From assembly GCA_024760905.1 (NCBI GenBank), contig CM045737.1, positions 13,743,726-13,807,725 of the forward strand: 64,000 nt of DNA, given 5' to 3'. The notes under the pieces are model-generated. The model searched no databases, was not told where the DNA came from, and saw nothing but the letters and a program-made list of their open reading frames with translations. Each line of letters starts with the position of its first letter. Within the stretch, counting starts at the first letter, position 1. The position numbers were made by a program, and so were the translations under genes. This document shows, one piece after another, positions 58,201 through 64,000 of this stretch. This DNA comes from Plotosus lineatus (lineage: Eukaryota > Chordata > Actinopteri > Siluriformes > Plotosidae).

Positions 58201-61060
58201 AATACAATGTGATCACATTTTAATATAAGGAGCAGAAATCCATTGTATATTGTTTTACAGACAAATGAGTTTTAGTTAGGGAAGGATTCATAGTGTGCAC
58301 TTACCTACTTTGCTGCATTCTTTTACCGACCCTTTCAAAAACTTGAACTTTGGGGAATTGTCATTTGCATCTTCAACAAGGATTTTCAGCTCGATTTTAT
58401 CCTCAACCAGATTGCCATCTTTGTACTTAGCAATCCCAGTTAGCTACAATATCAGATATCAGTCAGCCACGAAGATGAATAATGTTCAAAAATTAAACAG
58501 CTTCAAATGAAAACTACATAAATTACTGGAAGATGAAAAAAAAAATCATATCAAAGTTATAAAGTAAAGTAAAAATGGTTGTAATGTTATTCAACTCACA
58601 TTGAAGAGCTGTATGTGTTCTCTGTCCAGAAGCCCTGTGAGTCTGACAAAGCCGCTTTTGGGGTTGACAACAAACAGATTATATGGCTCTTTGTCTGCAC
58701 CATACCCTCGCAGGCTGTACTCAAATGGTTTGCTTTCAGTATCTTTATCGGACCTGATCTAAAAATAAAATAAATAAAGAACATACATGTGTGTGAACGA
58801 GAAGGACTCGAGCGGAACGGTGAGGTTACATTGAGCAGAGATAAGGAAGGTGGAGGATTTTAAGTACTTAGGCTCAACAATCCAGAACAATGGAGAGTGT
58901 GGAAAAGAGGTGAAGAAGCGTGTGCAGGCAGGTTGGAATGGTTGGAGAGAAGTGTCTGGTGTGATGTGTGATAGGAAGGTATCGGCAAGAATGAAAGGAA
59001 AAGTGTACAAGATGGTCAATTGAGGCCAGCGATGTTGTATGGTTTAGAAACAGTGGCGCTGAGGAAAAGACAGGGGGCAGAGCTGGAGGTAGCAGAGATG
59101 AAAATGTTGAGGTTCTCTTTGGGAGTAACGAGGATGGATAGGATCAGGAATGAGCACATCTGAGGGACAGCACATGTAAGATGTTTTGGAGACAAAGTCA
59201 GAGAGGCTTTTTTTTTGATTGATTGAGATGGTTTGGACATGTACAGAGGAGGGATAGTGAGTATATTGGTAGTAGGATGCTGAGGTTGGAACTGCCAGGC
59301 AGAAGGCCTAGAGGAAGACCAAAGAGAAGATTTATGGATGTGGTGAAGGAGGACATGAAGGTAGTTGGTGTAAGAGAAGACAATGCAGAGGATAGGGTGA
59401 AATGGAGACAGATGATTCGCTGTGGCACCCCCTGAAGGGAACAGCCGAAAGAAGAAGAAGAAGAAGAACAGCAAGAAAATTATAATAAAACATTTATATT
59501 TCTGTCTATGCATACTGTACATTAAACTTAAATAGATCTGGGTCGGGTCTCACTCACACAGTCATTCAAATTTAACCTCCACAAGGTGGAGCTCTTACAG
59601 TAGACCCATGTTAGCATGGCCTGACAAATTCACATTACTTTACACTGAGAGGTAAATAAATCCAGAAAAATTTGTTTAATTTTGTAATCTGGAAAAGCAA
59701 TTTTATTGTTTGTTTTCTATTTGTAAAAACATCTGGCATTCGTCAGACAAGCGTATACAGACTGACTGACATTTTCTTCTGATACAACTGAGCAATTGAG
59801 AATGAAGGGCTTTGCTTTATGATACTGGGACTTGGACCACTGACCTACAGATCAGAATTAGAATAATTTATTGATTGATGATATAATAACATAAATGAAA
59901 ACAGAATCATTTGAAATATACTGATAGTTTTTATTAGAAATACGTATTGATGGGATGTTCTGGTGCACAGGTTTGAAATTTATTAATTTTTTTCCCAGGT
60001 ATGTACATATGTTGCTATATATATAAAAAATAAATCGTTGCATTCAGCCTGTCAATGTTAATATAGAATGTTTTTTTGGCTTTTTACACCCGAGCCATAG
60101 CGGCTCATCAGGCCGGTGCTTATCCCCGGTTTCTGTAGCGTGAAGTGACCAGGAATTCAACTCCCCCTGGATGGGACGCTAGTCCATCGCAGGTTACCTT
60201 CCCAGTACATTGTACTGGTACCCATTTATACTGCTGGGTGAACAGAGGCACACTTGTGGTTGAGACCGTGCCCAGGGGTTAACTTAGCACAGTGGGGGTC
60301 TAACTGGGATTTGAACACACAACCTCCCGATCATGAGCGCAGCACCCTGACCACTACACCACCGGCCCCAATGTTAACATACGTGCACCATTCTTTCAAG
60401 CTGAATATTTAAAATACTGTTGTTTTTGCCTTCATGACAATTTTGCTAAGTAAAACTTCATAACAAGGGCAGTCAACTGTCTTATGTGGGGGGGAAAAAA
60501 ACAAAAAACAAAACTCGGGTGATCTGCCTTCATAAGCAACGTCTCGTTCAGCCAGGGTGAGAATGCAGACCGAAACTCTTAGCTCACTGCTAATTAAAAT
60601 ATTCACCATCAATCTGATCATATTTCTGTCACATACTTAATTTTGTCCAAAAGTAAAAGAATAAATAAAACATTTAATATGCATATAAATTATATTTGAA
60701 ATGTTGTTTGATTGCCAGTGACAGGTTGAAGAATGTGAAAAACCTGTAAATCCAGTTTCTCTTTGATGTCTTCAGGCTGTATTTCATAGACTGACTCTTA
60801 CTCTGAACTCTAAAACTAATCATAACATGTCGATGTTGTGTGAGAAAACTGATCTCTTTGCCTTCTTTAAAAAAAAAAAAAAAAAAAAAAATCCTTTCAT
60901 ATACTTTAACAGCCATAAATTTGATTTGCATGATTCCACAGTGTATGCTTACCTTTGCGATGAATGGTTGTTTTGTATAATCAACGTTCTCTTGGAGTTT
61001 GGTTGGTGGAATAATCCACTCCCGCTTCTTCCTCTTCAATCCATTTACATGTCGAGTTGC
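48423..61060 (-). CDS. DSG2: desmoglein (DSG2-like), 13 coding exons; signal-peptide exon(s) not found
   Basis: Desmosomal cadherin: a calcium-dependent adhesion protein of the desmosome, bound inside by plakoglobin and plakophilin. Exons, 5' to 3' on the - strand: 61060-60953, 58758-58600, 58443-58305, 58162-57993, 57893-57759, 56958-56773, 56646-56147, 54357-54221, 51327-51106, 50958-50719, 50593-50475, 50161-49844 and 49205-48423. All phases agree, giving 1071 residues (human DSG2 1118 including signal). In order: furin site RKKR before mature EW, four cadherin repeats with DANDN, DINDN and DSNDN calcium motifs, an anchor domain, one membrane helix, and an intracellular catenin-binding segment ([20 protein letters not shown]). 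The symbol rests on TTR/B4GALT6 synteny; fish may have several dsg2 copies. Oddities are a Gly/Val-rich insert in EC3 and one GC donor. Confidence 0.9.
49236..49476. repeat. long near-perfect palindrome in desmoglein's last intron
   Basis: Left arm 49236-49340 (tgtgaggcgctccaccg ... tgagcaagtg) pairs with right arm 49372-49476 (cacttgctcactt ... cggtggagcgcctcaca). The 31-bp centre also partly pairs (gttgaatac/gtactcaac), leaving a loop of about 7 bases. Parts resemble the interior of the MITE at 33694 (gacttccgatctttcaa versus its cttgaaagaccagaag). Confidence 0.92.
49844..50161 (-). CDS. DSG2: desmoglein exon: intracellular anchor and start of catenin-binding region
   Basis: 318 bp, phase 0 at both ends, reading [20 protein letters not shown], then [18 protein letters not shown], and [14 protein letters not shown]. 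The last block corresponds to human VALNEEFLRNYFTDK. Acceptor ttttgcag, donor GTAGGA. Confidence 0.9.
50475..50593 (-). CDS. DSG2: desmoglein exon: end of membrane helix and juxtamembrane region
   Basis: 119 bp reading [19 protein letters not shown] and [15 protein letters not shown]. Downstream GT sites are out of phase; GTAAAT at 50474 is in phase and gives [17 protein letters not shown], aligned with human NNEGAPPEDK-VVPSFLPV. Confidence 0.85.
50719..50958 (-). CDS. DSG2: desmoglein exon: anchor domain and start of membrane helix
   Basis: 240 bp reading [39 protein letters not shown] and [18 protein letters not shown]. The CTCEKSGTC block matches human CECLHGSGC. The helix continues in the next exon ([12 protein letters not shown]), which fixes the donor at GTGGGT. 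Confidence 0.92.
51106..51327 (-). CDS. DSG2: desmoglein exon: EC4 end and anchor domain start
   Basis: 222 bp reading [39 protein letters not shown] and [28 protein letters not shown] closes EC4 and matches human DINDNCPTL. Acceptor tttttag, donor GTAAGG. Confidence 0.93.
51410..51546 (+). repeat. SINE tail fragment (second tail type)
   Basis: Matches the tail of the chimeric SINE at 26118-26240: tgtgtttctgccctgtaatggc ... aggcggctcagaaaatg, then a short A/T run. Its head is missing. Confidence 0.75.
51763..51784. repeat. TTA microsatellite
   Basis: ATT/TTA trinucleotide run in a desmoglein intron. Confidence 0.95.
52620..53060 (-). pseudogene. LINE fragment, endonuclease N terminus
   Basis: On the - strand a broken frame reads [18 protein letters not shown], then [27 protein letters not shown] is the usual start of the endonuclease in I/Nimb-type LINE ORF2 proteins. 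A different family from the RTE copies. Confidence 0.7.
53353..53771 (+). repeat. SINE family C, second copy, with target-site duplication
   Basis: Near-identical over its whole length to 22823-23232, differing at scattered bases. Flanked by acaagtcttt at 53343-53352 and 53772-53781. Confidence 0.95.
53910..54000 (+). repeat. SINE tail fragment (second tail type)
   Basis: cgatggcctgatgtctgg ... ccgccctcgcccaacgttgg matches the tail at 26130-26240 and 51430-51546. Confidence 0.7.
54221..54357 (-). CDS. DSG2: desmoglein exon: EC4 middle, GC donor
   Basis: 137 bp reading [40 protein letters not shown] and CMTK, matching human DSG2 [20 protein letters not shown]. The end needed by the next exon's phase falls at AAAG followed by GCAAGA, so the intron appears to use a GC donor; no GT nearby fits the frame. 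Confidence 0.87.
54483..56098 (-). mobile_element. Tc1-like transposon with long inverted repeats, inactive
   Basis: 1616 bp. The ends CAACCCCTGGCAAAAATTA are inverted for roughly 200 bp, with TA outside. On the - strand, the DNA-binding start at 55721 reads [20 protein letters not shown] and [14 protein letters not shown]; downstream (55172-54966) is [15 protein letters not shown] and [14 protein letters not shown], the second catalytic Asp region. Frames are broken between them. Confidence 0.92.
56147..56646 (-). CDS. DSG2: desmoglein exon: EC3 end / EC4 start, with Gly/Val-rich insert
   Basis: 500 bp, far longer than the mammalian equivalent. It opens [18 protein letters not shown] and closes with [18 protein letters not shown] and [15 protein letters not shown]. 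Between them is an insert of about 65 residues made of GxGV/VGxD units, acidic and Gly/Ala/Val-rich (from GAGVEAGAG to PGSVSSGG). The frame is open throughout and both splice sites fit their neighbours, so the insert looks translated. Acceptor tttaaag, donor GTAGGC. Confidence 0.88.
56773..56958 (-). CDS. DSG2: desmoglein exon: EC3 first half
   Basis: 186 bp, phase 0 at both ends, reading [40 protein letters not shown] and [14 protein letters not shown]. It matches human DSG2 SDNWLANF...[24 protein letters not shown]. Acceptor actttag, donor GTATAT. Confidence 0.93.
57290..57600. other. unassigned repeat-like segment in a desmoglein intron
   Basis: Contains gactcctgttgcactgcg and a TATA-like atatataagg in a layout reminiscent of retroelement promoters. 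No second copy exists in this window, so the class is unproven. Confidence 0.25.
57759..57893 (-). CDS. DSG2: desmoglein exon: EC2 second half
   Basis: 135 bp, phase 0 at both ends, reading [20 protein letters not shown] and [27 protein letters not shown] closes EC2. Acceptor tctacag, donor GTAACA. Confidence 0.93.
57993..58162 (-). CDS. DSG2: desmoglein exon: EC2 first half
   Basis: 170 bp reading [39 protein letters not shown] and [17 protein letters not shown], with the DAD and LDRE calcium motifs. Acceptor ctgtag, donor GTATGT. Confidence 0.93.
58305..58443 (-). CDS. DSG2: desmoglein exon: EC1 second half
   Basis: 139 bp reading [20 protein letters not shown] and [22 protein letters not shown] closes EC1. 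Two overlapping donors are possible; the GTAAGT at 58304 is chosen because it makes V-G with the next exon ([15 protein letters not shown]). The tripeptide where mammalian DSG2 has YAL reads IAK. Confidence 0.92.
58600..58758 (-). CDS. DSG2: desmoglein exon: EC1 first half
   Basis: 159 bp, phase 0 at both ends, reading [34 protein letters not shown] and [15 protein letters not shown] is the cadherin calcium-binding motif. Acceptor atttttag, donor GTGAGT. Confidence 0.92.
58835..59470 (+). pseudogene. RTE-like LINE, 3' end, antisense in a desmoglein intron
   Basis: Starts aaggtggaggattttaag; frames include [23 protein letters not shown] coding, then [14 protein letters not shown] ([20 protein letters not shown] at 59223) and [19 protein letters not shown]. 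Ends with cctgaagggaacagccg and an AAG run. 5'-truncated with frameshifts. Confidence 0.92.
60076..60369 (-). repeat. SINE family D, third copy
   Basis: Same head, B box and tail as 41514-41808, in the same orientation, inside the first visible desmoglein intron. Confidence 0.9.
60953..61060 (-). CDS. DSG2: desmoglein exon: propeptide cleavage site and mature N terminus
   Basis: Reads [19 protein letters not shown], then [17 protein letters not shown], to donor GTAAGC. RKKR is the furin site; the mature protein starts E-W, keeping the Trp2 used for strand swapping. The donor is clear. The acceptor (tttgag at 61062) has a poor pyrimidine tract, so the left end of this exon is less sure. Confidence 0.8.
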
Positions 61061-62030
61061 CTCAAACATAAATATTTTGGTCATTGTACATTAATACATG
61101 TGATTATCTGTGTGTTTTAGTGTGTAAGTTTAGGAAATGGATTACGCCGGCTTATTAAAAATAAATAAATAAAGTCTGTTTTCTGAAGTCTTCTATTCAG
61201 AGTGTATTCCTGCCTTCCCTCGAGTGTTATAGGTGCAGGTTCCAAATCGACCATCATCCTGATCATTACTGAAGATGAATAAACAAATGTATGTTATATT
61301 GCGTTTTAACAAGGAGACACCTGATTCACATTACCAACAGGTGTGTTACGTGGAATTTACCACAGTGTGCTCATTATGTTCCATGATTATTACTTTTATT
61401 TAAAATAAGTGCTGTTCAACTTTTATTATAGACAAACAACCTCAGAATGGATTGAGGTGTTCATAAAACTTATTTAACTAATATCGTCTTGTATGCAAAT
61501 AATGGGATTTTATGAGCCACTGACAGACACATTCTGCTTTTATTGTTTAACCTTGAACACACCCTATGGATGTTTTCCTGCCAAGAAAAAGAAAAAGAAA
61601 AAAAAGACTCCATAGGTGACCTAAATAATTTAAAAGATAATGTCAGAGGAATGTTTGTTCATTTATCCTTTTTAATATTTATTTTGTCCTGCATGGTATC
61701 AAAGCGGACCCACCATACAACCCAAGGTCCCTGGCAGAGAAGTACGTATACATCCTGGATGGAAAAATCTATTCAGCAAAACAAATAAAATCTCCACCTG
61801 CATGTAATTTCGTGTACTGTATTCTCATAAAAATATTTATTTTTGTCTTACTCAATTTAAATGACATTTCTTTGCATGCACATACCACAGAAATGGTATA
61901 ACAAGAACCTTTGAGGTTCGGTCATGGGATAATTTGAATGCCTTTCAAGTTGAAGTTCTTGTAGCTTGACTTACCATAACAGCACGTAAACATAGTAATG
62001 TATTGAATAATTATAATATATATATATATA
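61061..62030. other. upstream of the first visible desmoglein exon, nothing recognised
   Basis: The desmoglein signal-peptide exon or exons should lie here or beyond the window. I searched the - strand for a short hydrophobic ATG exon with a fitting donor and found none. A TA run is at 62009-62035. Confidence 0.4.
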
Positions 62031-62045
62031 TATATACATACATAC

Positions 62046-62582
62046 AGTGATACCTCAGCTAATGAATTTAATCCGTTCCGAGGGCAAGCTTGTAAGCTGA
62101 AAAGTTCGTTAGATGAACCAATTATTCTCATAAGAAATAAAAGAAAAACAATTAATCCATTCCAACCCCCTCCCAAACTCATATAACCTGCCACAAACAC
62201 TTTATAAATGCCAGCAAGGAAAGGCTCCCACAAAGCCAGTGCTTCTCAAATAGTGGGGCATGCCCTCCTTGGGGGGTGCGGTGTGATACGCGTGGGGGTC
62301 TGCCTGTATGACCCTGGGGAACATGCTTTTTTGCCATACTGTACTAGAATTAAGTGTAATTGTGTATCCTCTACAGTAGTTGGCATTAGCGCTCTCATTG
62401 TCACGCTATGGTGTAGGGATAAAGCATTGAGCAAACAATATGAAGTGCAGTAAACACTATTTATAGTTGCGTGTGGGAGCTCGTAATGTGAATTTTTGTT
62501 CGTTCGATGGAGAAGATTTTTGATGGGCTCGAAGCTTGTATCATTGAAAAATCGTTATAAGGGACACTCACTAGACAAAGTA
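62046..62582. mobile_element. decayed MITE ('cagtgatacctcag')
   Basis: Left end CAGTGATACCTCAGCTAATG; right side cactcactagacaaagtataactg is a degenerate complement. It contains a hAT-like end (cagtgcttctcaaatag) at 62238. Confidence 0.6.
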
Positions 62583-62589
62583 TAACTGT

Positions 62590-62970
62590 CTTCTTCTTTT
62601 CCTCTCAGCTGTTCCCTTTCAGGAGTCGCCACAGTGAATCATCTGCCTCCATCTTCATGGAAGTTATATTAATGATTTGCAGGTTCGATTTGGCACAGCT
62701 TTTTACGTCAGATGCCCTTTCTGACACAATGCTTTAGCAAGAGGCGGAAACACTCTGATGGCTATGGAGCTACTCTTGTCGAAAATCAGCAAGGGTTCTT
62801 TTACATGAAACTCTCACCATAGACAGTGAGAGACATGGCCGGCCTTTGATAACCCAGTTAACTGCACTGGGGGATAATGACAACCTTGTGGAGAGTGGGA
62901 CTCGAACCTCTAACCTTAGGATCAATGATTTCGGATCAGCACCTTTTACCATCAGGCCACCACTGCCCCA
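62590..62970 (-). repeat. SINE family A with longer RTE-like tail
   Basis: Head complement gccaccactgcccc at 62957-62970. The tail reads ctgttccctttcaggagtcg, then aatcatctgcctccatc, which follows the RTE 3' end further than other family A copies do. Confidence 0.85.
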
Positions 62971-62983
62971 CATGAGGAATCAC

Positions 62984-62986
<3 letters not shown>

Positions 62987-63018
<32 letters not shown>

Positions 63019-63028
63019 ATATATATAT
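62987..63028. repeat. TG/TA microsatellite
   Basis: TG run then a TA run, between two SINE pieces. Confidence 0.95.
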
Positions 63029-63158
63029 GTCAGCGTGTTTCTGTCCCTTGCTAAAGGGTTATGACGGGAAGGGCATCCGACATAAAAACCAATGCCAAAT
63101 CAAATGTGCGAATCAGATGATTCACTGTGGCGACTCCCGAGAACGGGAAAAAGACGAA
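63029..63158 (+). repeat. SINE family A, 3' part
   Basis: Starts at gtcagcgtgtttctgtcc and ends gggaaaaagacgaaaa. The head is missing. Confidence 0.85.
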
Positions 63159-63159
63159 A

Positions 63160-63161
<2 letters not shown>

Positions 63162-63202
<41 letters not shown>

Positions 63203-63370
63203 TTCTTCTATAATCACCTGAAGAGAGAGGATGGTTTCACCACCCTTCGAAACAGATCTGTAATGATAAATGGAGTTTCAATAGAAAGTCTTTGTCCTGT
63301 CCTTTTATTTTTGGTATTTGCTCTACCAAAAAGTATTGAGCACTGTCCTACGGAAGGATCTACTCAGAAA

Positions 63371-63406
<36 letters not shown>
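63162..63406. repeat. two TA microsatellites
   Basis: TA runs at 63162-63200 and 63374-63406, separated by sequence with no recognised feature. Confidence 0.95.
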
Positions 63407-63410
<4 letters not shown>

Positions 63411-63564
63411 CCAAGTGAAAAAAAAATAAATGAGGACATCCCATTAAATAGTCACACTCTTTATTATGAAATGTTCACTTAACAATGTCAAATTTTTTTT
63501 TTTTTTTTTATTTCTTAAAAAGAACACGATTTAACTGAAATTGAACAACATATAATAACACATT

Positions 63565-63570
63565 TTTATT
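63565..63570 (-). terminator. candidate poly(A) signal for the 63744-63924 exon
   Basis: AATAAA on the - strand, about 175 bp past the TGA at 63744, in non-repetitive sequence. It is consistent with a short 3' UTR. Confidence 0.35.
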
Positions 63571-63743
63571 AATCAAACAGAAGATTTGAAGAACAAGGCA
63601 TTCTTCAGTAGTGAAAAAAATGAAGATACACCCACATATTTTTCCACTTGAAATGATTATAATCACACATGTATGTATCAGGTCAGGTGTGCATGATCAG
63701 AACATGGTTACCCAGCATTTTGTCGAAGGCTTATTTTCAAACC

Positions 63744-63924
63744 TCAGAGATTTAGTTTGGTGCCCCTGTCTGTTGAAGTGAGACTGAGCATCATAGTGAG
63801 AGCCAAAGCGCTATCTGAGGCCCTCAGGACATTTAAAACAACTGTCACCATGCCCAGAACCACCTGTCCAAGCAGGTTCACCCCTAGAGCGGACCGCAAG
63901 ATATGAAAAAAGTCATCAAAAGTC
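63744..63924 (-). CDS. possible terminal exon of an unidentified - strand gene
   Basis: From a possible acceptor (atattttag) an open frame reads FDDFFHILRSALGVNLLG, VVLGMVTVVLNVLRASD and TDRGTKLNL, then TGA at 63746-63744. It is hydrophobic in the middle. No stop interrupts it, no repeat is recognisable, and AATAAA follows about 175 bp downstream. I do not recognise the protein, and the other strand is also partly open here, so coding status is uncertain. Confidence 0.35.
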
Positions 63925-64000
63925 CTAAAATATCATCACAAGCCCTACTGCCGGCTCTCACTACTATCGATGTGAAAGTATGTAACTGTGCTATCAGTAT

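Noticed and set aside
59016..59522. 168-residue - strand open frame
   Set aside because: Antisense of the + strand LINE fragment; the coding motifs are on +.
61543..61788. Open stretch near 61700 reading a YVYILDGKIYSA-like frame
   Set aside because: Short, no splice context, no family recognised.
1..64000. CRISPR array, bacterial-type operon or viral provirus
   Set aside because: No regularly spaced repeats; the repeats are SINEs, MITEs and microsatellites. No LTR pair or gag/pol/env frames were seen.

Overview
The window is nuclear DNA of a ray-finned (teleost) fish. It is AT-rich, with intron-bearing vertebrate genes, many microsatellites and a dense load of tRNA-derived SINEs, RTE-like LINEs, Tc1, hAT and pogo-type transposons and TA-flanked MITEs. 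I cannot name the species; an ostariophysan such as a catfish is only a guess.

Three conserved genes form the backbone. B4GALT6 (lactosylceramide synthase) is on the + strand: coding exons 2-9 lie at 21096-29977 and exon 1 is probably left of the window, so bases 1-21095 are mostly its first intron. TTR (transthyretin) is on the - strand, with four exons at 36982-33378, tail-to-tail with B4GALT6. A desmoglein (DSG2-like) is on the - strand, with 13 coding exons at 61060-48423; its signal-peptide exon(s) were not found. Order and orientation (DSG and TTR one way, B4GALT6 the other) match human DSG2-TTR-B4GALT6, which supports the three assignments. A possible terminal exon of a fourth, unidentified - strand gene lies at 63744-63924, with a poly(A) signal behind it.

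Layout: 1-21095, intron 1 of B4GALT6, full of nested transposons, including one carrying a P2X7-like Cys-rich domain; 21096-29977, B4GALT6 exons; 29978 to about 33260, its 3' UTR; 33378-36982, TTR with a 2.6 kb repeat-filled third intron; 37257-48409, intergenic repeats (LINE fragments, nested MITE, SINEs, Tc1 with an inserted hAT); 48423-61060, desmoglein; 61061-64000, repeats and the possible fourth gene.

The genes are not one pathway: B4GALT6 makes Golgi glycosphingolipid, TTR carries thyroid hormone in plasma, and desmoglein forms desmosomes. What links them is old synteny. The less ordinary content is in the mobile DNA: SINEs sharing the 3' tail of a resident RTE LINE, insertion events datable by target-site duplications and empty sites, an inverted MITE pair around TTR, a near-perfect hairpin in a desmoglein intron, and a Tc1 element that begins right after the desmoglein stop codon.
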